64,000 nucleotides of DNA, taken from assembly GCA_018398575.1 (NCBI GenBank), contig JAGTXZ010000018.1:2790001-2854000 (forward strand). The letters run 5' to 3'. Under the pieces are notes generated by a model that searched no databases, was not told where the DNA came from, and was given only the letters and a program-made list of their open reading frames with translations. How positions within the stretch are numbered: position 1 is the first letter of the stretch; the number at the start of each line of letters is the position of its first letter. Source of the DNA: Ampelomyces quisqualis. Its lineage: Eukaryota; Ascomycota; Dothideomycetes; Pleosporales; Phaeosphaeriaceae. This document shows positions 22,478-32,955 of this stretch, one piece after another. The position numbers and the translations under genes were made by a program.

Positions 22478-23609
22478 TTATCCAAATCGCATAGTGAGCG
22501 CAACAGGCTTACTCCCCATCACGCCCTCAATCTCCTGCATCACGCTCTCCGTCAACGTCCTGTACACGCGCAGGGCCCGCACGCTCTGAAAAATCTGCTC
22601 GGGCCGGCTGGCGCCCGTGATCGCACTGCTCACATTAGTATTGGCGAGGACCCAAGCCATACTCAGGGTGGCGACATCGGTGTGCAACGAGTTAGCGATG
22701 GGGATGAGTTTGCGAATTTTATTCTGGGTAGCATTCCAGGCGTCAGTGCCGACGGATGTGACGACGGACTGGATGGCTGGGTCGTGCGAGGCGCGGAGGC
22801 GGGAATCGTCGGGGACGCCGTCGATGTATTTGCCTGTTAGCAGGCCGCCTTGGAGCGGGGAGAAGATTGTTAGACCGAGGCCGCGGCGCGTGTATAATGC
22901 GGCGTTTGGGTATTCTTCGTCGACTTTGGAGCGGCGGAGGAGCGAGTAGCCTGGTTGTTCGACGATGGGGCCGATGAGGCCCAGGCGGTCGGCCACGGCC
23001 CATGCTTCTTCGATTTCGGACGCGAGCCATTCCGAGGTGCCCCAATAGAGCGTCTTGCCCGTGTTGATGAGGAAGTTGAAGGCGCGGACGGTTTCTTCGA
23101 TGGGGGTGTGGCGGTCGGGACGGTGGGCGTAGAGGATGTCGACGTAGGAGAGCTGGAGGCGCTGGAGGGAGGCTTCGGTGCCTTCGATCAGGTGCTTGCG
23201 CGAGACGCCGAGGTGGTTGATCTTGTTGCGGGGAGTGTCGAAGGCGGAGTTGTGACTGCCCCAGTAGATCTGTGTGAAGTATGAGCTATTATGTGGTGCG
23301 ATTGCGCGAAGTGCTGATGCATCTGACCTTGGTTGAGACGACAATGTCGCTCCTGTTCCAGCCGAAATGCTTAATCGCTCGTCCCATTACTTTTTCGGAC
23401 TCTCCCTTTGCGTAGCCCTCGGCACAGTCGAAGAAGTTGATTCCAGCATCGTAAGCAGCCTTCAGGCAGGCAAAAGTATTGTCATCGCCGACATGTCCTC
23501 CATACGTGAGCCAACCGCCGAGTGATATGGCCGAGATCTGGAGTCCACTTTTGCCAACGAAGCGGTACTCCATTTCAGGAAGATCTCTCGGGACTTCTAC
23601 CTGATTCAT
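22478..23609 (-). CDS. Kv-beta-like aldo/keto reductase (AKR6 type)
   Basis: Two exons, 23,609-23,328 and 23,269-22,478, give 357 residues. The splice rebuilds VVSTK-IYWGSHNS. Catalytic residues of the aldo/keto reductase family are all visible: Asp61 (FFDCAEGY), Tyr66, Lys94 (STK) and His143 (ILYAHRPD). The layout EYRFVGKSGLQISAISLGG, FDCAEGYAKGESE, and the ending ITGASRPEQI matches the AKR6 group, which includes potassium-channel beta subunits and fungal oxidoreductases of similar form. It is likely a cytosolic NADPH-dependent reductase. The substrate is not predictable. It differs clearly from the aldo/keto reductase at 3,751, so the two are not recent duplicates. Confidence 0.88.
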
Positions 23610-24205
23610 GGTCAATTTCGATGGATGTTGTGTGCAAATTTGGTGATGTAGCTGGATGCAACTGGGAAATGTGGAACAGCACGGGTTAAAATAAGGATGT
23701 GTAGATGAACTATGTGCACTGGTTGAAACTGAAGATACGTCAAGCCATGTCCTTCTTATAGATTACCAAAATATCTCAAGACCGCGAAGTCTTGACTCGG
23801 GTGCTGCGCATCAAGTCCTGATTAGTTGGCGTCCTTTGCCCTTGGGTAGACATGCTCTACGCGGGGTAACTTGCAGCGAGGTGGCCCCACTACGGGTAAC
23901 ATAGTCGTCATTTAACCTGGTGTATACTCCAGTAGCCGGCCTTGAAGTTCGTGGCTTGCATAAGGACGAACTGAAAGAGGAAGTTGACCAAAGCGTTTGG
24001 GCAGAAGTCGTCATTGGTACGCTAACGGATGTCCAGTGAGAAACGAGTCATGGAAAAAGACATCCCGCCCCGCGAAGAAGGCAGCAGGCGGACCAGACAT
24101 CCGTTTAGCGGCATTCAGGATCATGACCGCTATTGCCAAAGCCGTGTTGAGCGATTGTTGACAAGGCCGACACCTGACGAAGTTTTCCTTGCTGATGGCG
24201 ACATA
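23610..24205. other. Intergenic, no gene seen
   Basis: About 600 bases between the start of the Kv-beta-like reductase and the stop of the DFG10 gene, both on the minus strand. It should hold the promoter of the first and the 3' end of the second. No coding signal is convincing. Confidence 0.4.
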
Positions 24206-25140
24206 CTACCATATTCCAGGTACCATTCTCTTGCGATGGACTACCTTGTCGAGGCCAAACGTGTCAGCGTACCAATGTTTTGTTCCGATGGCAGTAACGC
24301 CGAGATTTGTGGCGACAAAGATTGTCCCGCAGACCAAAGTCCAATTCGCCACACGGCCTTGAGGAGCTGCAAGAAGTGATAGCAGCGCATAGATGGCGAC
24401 CTCGCATGTGTAGTGTGGGCACAGGAGGTTCGGAAACACTGGGTGCAAAGGGAGCTGGTAGCCTTTGTGCTCGGTGCGTAGGCGGTAGAGGTAGGCGTGG
24501 TAGCTGTGCTGAAGCACATGGGCTGTCAGGATGGCCGGCACCAAGACGGCAGCTCGCCAGGGGTCAAGACGCCTGTCGACTCCCTCAATCCATATCGCCA
24601 TGTTCGTGGCGGCGTAGTAGACGAGACCGAGCAGCCAGTGGGCAAACCACATGGTGCTCTTGCTGGTCGCGGTGTAGGCGTGCGACTCGAGCATCCTCCG
24701 TGTGCCCTGCAGCAGCATGAGCGCCCATACGAGCTGGGTTTGGCCCTGGGCATGCCACATGTGCAGCCGCCAGCCCCAGAACAGCGAGCAGGCCACCGAG
24801 GCGAGGTAGAAGTGGGTGAAGTAACTGTGCGGGACCTGGATGGCGGCAGCACGGTCGAGTAGCTGTGCAGTGGCAGACTTAGTCAGCGGTCTCGAGGCGG
24901 TATCGCTCTTGCCAGTCAGTGTTGCACGCGAGCCATAGACCAGGAAGCGGCGTCGCAGGGCCGGCGCGAGCTGGATGGCCAAAATCTGGCAAGCATGGCG
25001 GGTCAGTGGGTGGCGGGGCAGGCTGGGCGGAGGCACGATACAAGAAGCGACGCTGCCAGGTAGAGTGTGCGCAGGGCGAGCACGGGAAGATGCAAGTCGT
25101 CGAGGCTGCTGCCTGCTGGTGGTGGTGCACGGCGATACAT
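24206..25140 (-). CDS. DFG10: Polyprenol reductase, DFG10/SRD5A3 family
   Basis: Two exons, 25,140-25,042 and 24,985-24,206, split by a 56-nt intron, give 292 residues. Without this intron the frame hits a stop after about 45 codons. Hydrophobic segments spread through the protein fit a multi-pass ER membrane protein. The C-terminal half has the steroid-5-alpha-reductase-type signature CPHYTCEVAIY, preceded by the HHS/HSYHAYL-like stretch (LQHSYHAYLYRLR) and followed by NLGVTAIGTKHWY. Members of this family take part in turning polyprenol into dolichol, the lipid carrier for N-glycosylation. The length is between yeast Dfg10 (253) and human SRD5A3 (318). It is divergent from the HOS4-like gene, sharing a GC-rich ~620-base promoter. 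Confidence 0.87.
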
Positions 25141-25761
25141 GGTGGGGGTGAGGTGAGCACTCGGTAGTGGCGGCGGAATGATGGCAGGCTGAGGGTGGCT
25201 AGCCAATAGCCGATCAGAGTGCAGACCAGCTACGGAGTACTCCGTACAGAGTGCATACCACAGTACGTACTGTTTGCGGCCGTCTTCTCGTGCTGAAGCC
25301 AGACACGGCCGGCGCAGGGCCAGACAAGGCGTGACAGCTGGTGCAGGCCCGCCGACAGCGCGCTGAAGCCTGCCCGCGACGACGCGGCGGTGCAGAGCCG
25401 GCACATGCTGGCGCACACGTGACCCGCGGCCGCTCGCAACAGTGCGCGATAAGGCACGGCGGTGGGCAACGCATGAAAGCAGCCTAGCGTCCTGCTCAGG
25501 AGCACGCCGCGCCCATGGCCTTGTCAAGCCTCTCTTCGCCCGGCCGTCCTGCCGCCCTTCACACCACCTCCTCGCCATCCCGTCCCCCTCGCCCGCGCCA
25601 CCTGCTGCCGCCCCTTTGCCTGGTGTCGCTGCGCCACCGCGCGACTGACGCACGCCCGCTCTCGTCCACGTTGCCCAAGCGCCCTGTCGTGTCGTCCCTT
25701 GCGCTTCGGACCAGCATGAGCATGAGGCAGGAGCCCCAGCGTCCTGTCCCCCACATGCGTA
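25141..25761. other. GC-rich divergent promoter region
   Basis: About 620 bases between the DFG10 start and the HOS4-like start. It is GC-rich and C/G-run dense, with open frames on both strands that reflect composition rather than coding. It should contain both promoters. Confidence 0.45.
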
Positions 25762-28700
25762 ATGACCAGTAATGGCGACCCTGCATTAAACGCATCCTCT
25801 CTGGCTGCTGCGCCCCGCGACGACGGCCGCAACACCGCCTCGCCATCGTCCCAGGAGAACCGCCCGCTGTCCGCCCATGGCCATGGCGGCCACGACGACG
25901 CCCAGAACGAGTCCGAGGCCGAGACGGTCGTGCTGGGCTCTCGCGGCGACGATTCTCCGGAGAAGAGGCTGATCAAGACGGAGCGCACCGACGACGACGA
26001 CCGCCTGCGGTCCATCAAAGAGGAATCTCGCGCTCGTTCCCCGCTGGGCAACCGACAGCGACGTCCCAGCCATGGCAAGGAAGCCAACGTCACCCACGGC
26101 GCTAAGAACGGCTCCGAGCGCGATGCGAAGAGCCCTCCCACGTCACCCAGCAGCCGCACAACCTCACGACACACCAAAGACACCAGCCCCACCGACTCCA
26201 CAAAGTCGCTCGTTCAGCCTGCCCATTCGCCCACACAAGACCCCGCGCGCGGCCGCAGTTCCTCTGCCGCCGACACTCGCAAGCGCAAGGTGCGCGATGA
26301 CTCCATTCCCAAATCAATTGAGCCTCCGCGTCAGAAGGCGAGAACAGACGGTCTGAAGGATTTGCGCCAGCCCGTCTCGCCCGCCTCGCCGGGCTTTGGG
26401 CGTGTGCACAAGCGTTCGCAATCGACGCAGTCCACCGTCACAGGTGCTGTCGGGCGCAAGCGCAGAGAAACCACGAATCTTGCCATGTCAATAGAGCCTG
26501 CGCGCTGGCCCGAAGAGTTCTCAGACGACTCGGATTCGCCACCTGCACATACCCCCCACAACCTCCAACACACGCGGGTCAAACGCTCCTCGTACCGCGC
26601 ACTAACTTCGCCTGCCCGCACCATGCCAAAGAGCAAGACGGATCGATTTGGTGCAACTCGCCTAGCCAGGGAAAGCGAAAAAGGCGACCTAGACGCGGTC
26701 AAGGAAGCTTTCGAAGAGGCTCCAGATGAGCTCAATCAGGTCGATTACGCTGGCATCGCACCGCTGCAAAAGGCTTCGTTGCATGGCTGCGCAGACGTCG
26801 TCCGCTATCTCATCAGCAAAGGCTGCAATACTGCCTGCGAGTCCAGCGATCGCGACACTCCCCTCATCGACGCGGTGGAGAACGGGCATCTAGAAGTTGT
26901 CAGACTGTTGCTTAATGAAGGACACGTGAACCCACATCATTCGAACAAAAAAGGACAGCGCGCAATCGACGTGATGGACTACGAGGACGAGGACGCGGAA
27001 GAGATTGAGAAGGTGCTTCGGGAGGCAATGAGGAGGGAAACCAACACCTCAAGAGATGACAAGCCGCCAGAGCGAAAACAAGCAAAGACGGCATCAAGAC
27101 TTTTGTACAACGAATACAACGTGGAGACCCTGATCGAGAAGGCTGGCGACGGTGACATCCTCGCTGTAGGCGAACTGATCAACAGTAATATCAAGCCAAA
27201 TATCACCTGCGGCGTTGCTGCGGCAAGAGGTGGACACTACGATATCCTCAGCATTCTCCTTGCCAGTGGACTCAAGGCGGACCCCGATCCTTCGAAACAC
27301 CCAGAGACACCCATGACGGTTGCCATCGGCCGTGGCCATCTCAAGATTATTCAGTTACTCCTCGAACAAGACATCTTCGACCCGACTCGACGAAATAAGG
27401 AGGGCAAAACATACTACGAAATCGCGGAAGAGAAGGCTGGTCCTCGATGGGAGTTGGAAAGGGACGTGCTCAAGCGCGCGTTCGATGATCACAAGAACGT
27501 ACATCGCAGTCCTCGACGGCTTAAGAAGGAGGCGCCCAACATGTCAGCGATACGGATGAAGAGAAACAACTTACCCAAGCGCGATCGCTCGTCGTCACCC
27601 CAGCAGGAGAACAAGCGTGCCCACATTGCGAAGTCGTCCACATTACCCACTGCTCCACAAAAATCACGGCGATTAAAGACTGGCAAAGAAATGGCGGACC
27701 GAGAAGGCAAGAGACGGAAGCGGGTGGTGGACGATGAATCTTCCGAGGACCAAAGTGAAGAAGATGTGCGGCCGCCCATGCGGAAAGCACAGCCTCGCTC
27801 GTATAGTTTGGGTGAGGGCGACAAGCCAATAAACAGACCATTCAAGGCGCGGTCAGATGATAACGGAACTACCAAGCGAAAGACCGGTGCACGGTCCGAT
27901 GAAAGCGAAGACGACCACGGTTCCAACCCTCAACCAAAATCTCTCAAAAGTTTTGAGAAGCCCCCCAACGCCAAACCCACACCTGAAGTCGATTCTCCTG
28001 ACGAGCGCAAGACTGTCAAGAACAAGATCAAGTACAAGACGATGGAGGACAAAATCAGGAAGCGAAAGTTGTCCGATGCATCGACTGATGATCGCAGTAG
28101 GAAGAGGACACCGACAGCTTCGGCCGTGTCCACGCCCGCGGCCCCTGAGCGGACTGCAACTCCCGAAGTGATGCGCGATCGGCGTCAGGAAGAGCAGCGA
28201 CAAGAGGCTGAGGCTAAAAGAAAAGCTGCAGAGGCGGCAGCGGAGCAAGAAAAACGAAAGAAAGAGGACGCAGAAATGGCGCGCAAAGCCGCAGAAGAGG
28301 CCGAAACGAAGAAGGCCGAAGCGGAAGCTACACGCCAAGCCCAAATCGAAGCGAAACGACAGGCAGAAGAGGCTGAAATTATTCGAAAGCGTGAAGAGGA
28401 GGAGTCTCAACGGCTCGCTGAAGAGGAAAGCAAACGGCAACAGATGCTCCTCGCTCGACAAGACCGCGTCTCACAGCTCCCTCGTGCACTACGAAGAGCT
28501 TGTGAACTCGGCCAGAACCGACCGCTCCACTTCTCTGGTGAAGAGCTCGGTATTTCCGCAGTATTCTTGCCACTATTCTACGCGACTTCGCAAGACCTCC
28601 ATGAGCCCGTGGCTTTGCCGGAGAAAACATATGTGTGCTCCTTCCAGCTTGTTGGCATTCTTGGGCTTCCTGAACTCGACCTTGCACACCTCGATGCACC

Positions 28701-29115
28701 GTATGTCGACTGGCCTCGTATACCTGTGACACGCAAGCAACGCGATGCTATCCTCCGCCAATACGACGTTGCTTTGCTTGCGCAGGACTTTCGTTTCCCA
28801 ATGGAAGGTTCACCAGACTTCAACTATGCCAAGATCCAGGAAAGCATCAGGGAAGCGAAGACCCAATTCCTAACTATGGACGGCCTATACTGGGTTGAGG
28901 AATCGCTGATGCGCTCCGAAGTCGAAAAGGTCGAGTCCCTTCAGCCTCTGCTCAAAGACCTCAAACCCGAATGCAGTAGGAGACGCATTCGCCTGGCTGA
29001 AATCGACGACAACAAGAAGCTGGAGCACAAGCACAAGCCAAGGAAAAGCTTCATGGACATGGTCCTTGCGCAAAACGGAACAAACGGCATCCACGTCAAC
29101 GGCGACGCAGGGTGA
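25762..29115 (+). CDS. HOS4: Ankyrin-repeat protein, HOS4/Set3-complex-like
   Basis: A single exon of 1,117 residues. The first ~295 residues are low-complexity and charged, with many SP/TP sites and basic patches that look like nuclear signals. Ankyrin repeats run from about 298 to 573 in two groups (GIAPLQKASLHGCADVVRYL, DTPLIDAVENGHLEVVRLLL, and later TPMTVAIGRGHLKIIQLLL). A second charged region leads to a long alanine/glutamate/lysine coiled coil at about 803-903 and a conserved C-terminal block (LPRALRRACELG to about residue 1,097). This order resembles Hos4, the ankyrin subunit of the Set3 histone deacetylase complex. The family call rests on layout and ankyrin style, so other nuclear ankyrin scaffolds remain possible. 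Confidence 0.7.
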   Translation: MTSNGDPALNASSLAAAPRDDGRNTASPSSQENRPLSAHGHGGHDDAQNESEAETVVLGSRGDDSPEKRLIKTERTDDDDRLRSIKEESRARSPLGNRQRRPSHGKEANVTHGAKNGSERDAKSPPTSPSSRTTSRHTKDTSPTDSTKSLVQPAHSPTQDPARGRSSSAADTRKRKVRDDSIPKSIEPPRQKARTDGLKDLRQPVSPASPGFGRVHKRSQSTQSTVTGAVGRKRRETTNLAMSIEPARWPEEFSDDSDSPPAHTPHNLQHTRVKRSSYRALTSPARTMPKSKTDRFGATRLARESEKGDLDAVKEAFEEAPDELNQVDYAGIAPLQKASLHGCADVVRYLISKGCNTACESSDRDTPLIDAVENGHLEVVRLLLNEGHVNPHHSNKKGQRAIDVMDYEDEDAEEIEKVLREAMRRETNTSRDDKPPERKQAKTASRLLYNEYNVETLIEKAGDGDILAVGELINSNIKPNITCGVAAARGGHYDILSILLASGLKADPDPSKHPETPMTVAIGRGHLKIIQLLLEQDIFDPTRRNKEGKTYYEIAEEKAGPRWELERDVLKRAFDDHKNVHRSPRRLKKEAPNMSAIRMKRNNLPKRDRSSSPQQENKRAHIAKSSTLPTAPQKSRRLKTGKEMADREGKRRKRVVDDESSEDQSEEDVRPPMRKAQPRSYSLGEGDKPINRPFKARSDDNGTTKRKTGARSDESEDDHGSNPQPKSLKSFEKPPNAKPTPEVDSPDERKTVKNKIKYKTMEDKIRKRKLSDASTDDRSRKRTPTASAVSTPAAPERTATPEVMRDRRQEEQRQEAEAKRKAAEAAAEQEKRKKEDAEMARKAAEEAETKKAEAEATRQAQIEAKRQAEEAEIIRKREEEESQRLAEEESKRQQMLLARQDRVSQLPRALRRACELGQNRPLHFSGEELGISAVFLPLFYATSQDLHEPVALPEKTYVCSFQLVGILGLPELDLAHLDAPYVDWPRIPVTRKQRDAILRQYDVALLAQDFRFPMEGSPDFNYAKIQESIREAKTQFLTMDGLYWVEESLMRSEVEKVESLQPLLKDLKPECSRRRIRLAEIDDNKKLEHKHKPRKSFMDMVLAQNGTNGIHVNGDAG

Positions 29116-29968
29116 AAGACTCGCAATTACCAACAGCTTTTAACAATTGTATATTTATCAGAAGACACTCCGCCAGCAGTGCTCTTGTCCTACCACGCCC
29201 CAGCGCCGAGCGGCCGAACATGGGCCAGCTTGTTGGGGGAGGCTTTTATGGTCCGATGAGTGGAAAGTACAGTTCAAGACTGTTTCTGGGGACAATCTTT
29301 GGCACATTCTCTATGTACATTGTGATGTGATGATGGCAAATGAAGGGTCATGGGCATGAGGATGGCATGGGCAGGGAGAATTACGTGTGCATACTTTTGA
29401 GTATTGATTACATATTCCTGTGTCAAATGATCTGTCGACTTGGTGATGTGGTGGTGAGACGACATCGGTGAGAAAATAATGCTTCAGAGAGGAAGGCGAG
29501 CAGTTTCTATGGATACTGAGGGATGATTTGCCAGCCGCGGTGGTATTGAAACTTCGGCTAAGCGCCCTCTCATGTTTCATAGTAAGTCGGATGTAAGCTC
29601 GCACACCAAAGCCACAGCGCAACACAGCAACGTCCTAAGCTATACAAACAGTTTATTTAGAAATTGCGTAGCAGTAAAGATTTAACTTATGTAGATTGCA
29701 CAGCGTCTTTTCTCTTTTTTACTTGGCTGTTGCGTCTGCAGTCGTTACTTTTGTAAGGAGCTTAAATCCGGCTTATTATGCAACGTGAGAGGCGCCCGCC
29801 CACATCAGCGCTTAGTCGCAACAAATCTGTGGACTACTGTAGGCTCATGCATATGCGCAAAACTGGCTTCGTCTGCGAGTTCCCTTGAAAGCACGTCGTG
29901 GCCATGTCCATAATTCAATCACTGTTCTTCGAAGGCCACCCCGGACTTCCCACCTAGTTTCCTGAACC
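29116..29968. other. Intergenic, no gene seen
   Basis: About 850 bases between the HOS4-like stop and the second HET gene start, both on the plus strand. It should hold a 3' untranslated region and a promoter. The middle (about 29,640-29,780) is more AT-rich. No gene is supported. Confidence 0.4.
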
Positions 29969-32122
29969 ATGGACGATGAGGACAATCCAGTAGTCACTCT
30001 ACACCCAAACTGTGACTTTGCCGTAAACGAATCCTACCAATGTCCCCTAGAGTCAGAATCTCAACACACCGTCGCCGCAGCCCGCGCCTCAGCCCAAAAT
30101 GGCTGTCCAAGCTGCATACTCCGCTACACCATCATTCAGCAATGTGCCCCCGAAGCACCAGATACAGCAGATATATCATGTTCTCACAACTATATATTTC
30201 TCCCCTTCCGCGTAGCCACCCAACAATTCGTCTTAGCCTGGCAAAACAACGACAACAAGCTCGACGTAGCCCCCCTACAATTCTACAATTTCTACAACAC
30301 CCACATCGGCGGTTTAAACGATATAGAGAATAACATACCATTCAACACGCGCTCCGAATCCACCCTCGCCACAGTGAAAAAATGGCTCCTCGAATGCTCC
30401 TCCAAACATGCATGCACCACGCTCGCCCGCAATCCCCACCTCCCCAAGCGCCTTCTCGACCTCCGAAACACCATCCGCCTCGTCGAAGCACCATTCCCCT
30501 CGCCCACCCCGCAATACGCCTGTCTGTCGCACCGCTGGGGCACAGACGCCCATCCCCTGCGCCTCACAGCTGCTAGACTCGGAGAATACTCATCTCACAT
30601 CGCGCCGCAGGAGCTGGGCAGGACGTATCTTGACGCAGTGGATTTTTGTCGCAGGTTGGGTGTGGAGTACTTGTGGATTGATAGTTTGTGTATTATTCAA
30701 GAGGGGGATGGGGGGAGAGATTGGCAGGAGCAGAGTGGGGGGATGGCGGGGGTGTATGGGAACGCTTATGTTACTATTAGTGCGGCGGGGGCGGAGGGTA
30801 TGGGAGGTCGATGTTATACGGATGTAAATGATGGGGGGATGGGGGTTTATGATGCCCCTGTTGAGGAGAAGAAGCGGAAGACGGTTCTGCGGGCGACGTG
30901 GAAGGGTGGAGAGGTGATTGATGTATGTGCGAGGAAGAAACTACGTCATAAGATGGATGATTTGCTGCTATTTAAAAGAGCGTGGGTATATCAAGAACGC
31001 CTTCTGTCTCCGCGGATCGTGCATTTCGCGGGCGATGAGGTGTGGTGGGAATGTAACGGTATGTTGAGATGTGAGTGTGGCTCGGAGGGTTTGGAGAATG
31101 GGGTTGACCGCATACCACTGACCTCCACAAATGTACTTGATGAAGATGATGGAGAATGTGCTGAGTATATCCTTTGCGGTCCACATTCTTACCACGGGAT
31201 GTCTTTAGGGTTCTGGTACCAAATCGTAAGCGACTACACCTCCCTGGCCATGACCAAGCAAACAGACGCATTCCCAGCACTATCTGGTATAGCAAAACGC
31301 TTTGCCGCAAAGACAGAAGACGAATACGTAGCAGGCCTGTGGAAAAGCAGGCTGATTCCGAATTTATTGTGGTTCTTCCTAGCCCCCGAGCACTCCGATC
31401 ACGCAAACGAAGTCCCGGCGTGGCGAGCTCCATCATGGTCCTGGGCATCGAGAGCATGGCCTTCACAAATCAGATGGTTTGCCGTAACAAACGAATTGGC
31501 GGAGGTGAAGGAAGTGGTGTGCACGCCGAAAGGAGTCGATCCCACAGGGGAATTGTCGAGCGCGTGGGTGATGCTCAAGACGAAAGCTATACCCGCATCA
31601 TTAGCACGTCTTCCTGGAGATGACAAGTCAAGGTATAAATTCACCTGTGGCTCGGGTTTTGATATTACGGAAGCTCGCGGTAACAAAGATTTCGGCTTGT
31701 CCAAGGAGGGAGCAGGGTATTTAGATCTCGACGATTCCTGCTTTCCTGCCGATATCGCTTCGCTAGAGATACTCGTCGCACAAATTGCAAGTTATATCCA
31801 GGGTCAAAAGGTTGATTTGTATGGGCAGCATGAGTCAATTCATATTGAGCAAGAAGTTCGGACGTACATGCTTCTTGCCAGACGGGGAGAAGGTGAGGAA
31901 GGATGGGTAAGAGTGGGGCTTGTGGGTAAGACTTTGTACGAGCCTGACCAGTGTTTGTTCGGAGATGGTGCGTGGACGATGACGCGTGGGGAAAAGAAGG
32001 AGAAAATCAAAAGTATGGTACGACAAGAAATCGAGAGTTCTCTGGAGGATAGAGCACATCGAAACCGCGCAATATTCCAGCACTTCGATGACTTAGAGGC
32101 TGGGGAATTAGTAGTTTGGTGA
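29969..32122 (+). CDS. HET-domain protein (second copy)
   Basis: A single exon of 717 residues, unlike the three-exon HET gene at 5,377. The HET domain begins near residue 182 with YACLSHRWGTDAHPL, then TYLDAVDFCRRLGVEYLWIDSLCIIQ and AGVYGNAYVTISA. Later, RAWVYQERLLSPRIVHF and VWWECNG are typical. The region SLAMTKQTDAFPALSGIAKRF, shared in form with the first copy (ESDRLPAIAALAERM), is a common C-terminal segment of this class. The usual role is triggering cell death on non-self recognition between fusing hyphae. The part before the domain has cysteines (CDF, CPL, CPSCILRY). From about 30,650 the coding strand becomes strongly G-rich, with C-rich codons before and G-rich codons after; the gene reads straight through. 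Confidence 0.88.
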   Translation: MDDEDNPVVTLHPNCDFAVNESYQCPLESESQHTVAAARASAQNGCPSCILRYTIIQQCAPEAPDTADISCSHNYIFLPFRVATQQFVLAWQNNDNKLDVAPLQFYNFYNTHIGGLNDIENNIPFNTRSESTLATVKKWLLECSSKHACTTLARNPHLPKRLLDLRNTIRLVEAPFPSPTPQYACLSHRWGTDAHPLRLTAARLGEYSSHIAPQELGRTYLDAVDFCRRLGVEYLWIDSLCIIQEGDGGRDWQEQSGGMAGVYGNAYVTISAAGAEGMGGRCYTDVNDGGMGVYDAPVEEKKRKTVLRATWKGGEVIDVCARKKLRHKMDDLLLFKRAWVYQERLLSPRIVHFAGDEVWWECNGMLRCECGSEGLENGVDRIPLTSTNVLDEDDGECAEYILCGPHSYHGMSLGFWYQIVSDYTSLAMTKQTDAFPALSGIAKRFAAKTEDEYVAGLWKSRLIPNLLWFFLAPEHSDHANEVPAWRAPSWSWASRAWPSQIRWFAVTNELAEVKEVVCTPKGVDPTGELSSAWVMLKTKAIPASLARLPGDDKSRYKFTCGSGFDITEARGNKDFGLSKEGAGYLDLDDSCFPADIASLEILVAQIASYIQGQKVDLYGQHESIHIEQEVRTYMLLARRGEGEEGWVRVGLVGKTLYEPDQCLFGDGAWTMTRGEKKEKIKSMVRQEIESSLEDRAHRNRAIFQHFDDLEAGELVVW

Positions 32123-32177
32123 AGCATCGAGCTCTCTTCGTAACCGCTTCATTTTTGGCGCCACGCTTCGTGACACC

Positions 32178-32638
32178 TCACTTCCTCCCCTCGACCATAA
32201 TAATGTGATACCCTTCGCTTGTCTTAACCTCTCCTATCTTTGGATTTGCAGTCGTGCTCGGCTCTAGCTCATACGCCACCTTCTCGAAATCCGGCATCAA
32301 GGTGCCGCGCACTTTCCAACCTAGACTGCCTCCTATGCACCTATCAGCATAACCATCGCGTGGACAACATCAAACCGAAAGAATAAAACTTATGGATGAT
32401 GACTTAGGGTTATTGACTTACCCTGCCTCACCTTATCCACACTGAAATCCCTCGCGACCTGATCGAATTTGCGTCCGTCGGCCAGTTGCGCGAGTGCTTC
32501 CTCCTTTTTAATATGTTTTTCGCACAAGATGTGGCGCACGTTGATAGATGTGGCTGGTTTGAGCTTGCCACTGGATTTGCTTTTTGCATTAGCGCTCGTG
32601 TCCTTTTCTTTAGCCTTGCCTTTTTTTCTGGGGCCCAT
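32178..32638 (-). CDS. PIN4: Parvulin-type peptidyl-prolyl isomerase, PIN4-like
   Basis: Two exons, 32,638-32,422 and 32,332-32,178, give 123 residues; the splice rebuilds KVRQGGSLGW. The first ~32 residues are lysine-rich and flexible, as in human Par14/PIN4, where this part binds DNA or ribosomal precursors. The rotamase domain (about 33-123) shows INVRHILCEKHIKKEEAL, FDQVARDFSVDK, GGSLGWKVRGTLMPDFE and the ending TSEGYHIIMVEGR. These enzymes catalyse cis-trans isomerisation of peptide bonds before proline. PIN4 members lack the WW domain of Pin1, and none is present here. The stop lies only 55 bases from the second HET gene stop, so their 3' ends probably overlap. Confidence 0.92.
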
Positions 32639-32807
32639 GGTCGTTGAACTTGAGTGAGTTCAGATGGCAGCGCAGAGGAGTTGGTGCGGGGAGGATACAG
32701 GCTTGTGGTACCGTACTTCGTAGTTAGTTATCGGGGGAGCGGATTGCTTGGAGTGGCACGACTTGTACTGAACATGTCTATGAAAACCGAGATTTGCGTT
32801 TCGCGCT

Positions 32808-32862
32808 ACCCGTCCCCACCAAGAACTACTCCGGTCAGCTTGGGAGCGGGTAGAACGCTATC
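32808..32862. repeat. Diverged copy of the MITE arm at 37.3 kb
   Basis: This stretch shares the order cccgt-cccaccaaga, ggtcagct and gggagcgggta with the inverted-repeat arm of the element at 37,340-37,633, with small insertions and substitutions. No matching second arm is obvious nearby. It looks like a solo or decayed relic of the same repeat family. Confidence 0.5.
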
Positions 32863-32888
32863 GTCGCCTCCACGCATGTACGAAAGAG

Positions 32889-32955
32889 CTCGTTTCTTTT
32901 GAGCGCTCACTTCTGAGCCTGATTCGGTGTAGCGTGAGCGTTGAAAAGAAACGAG
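32889..32955. repeat. Hairpin with ~22-bp stem
   Basis: Positions 32,889-32,910 and 32,934-32,955 are reverse complements apart from two mismatches, leaving a 23-base loop. The hairpin lies about 250 bases upstream of the PIN4 start. It may be part of the neighbouring repeat relic or a stand-alone structure; no function is implied. Confidence 0.55.
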
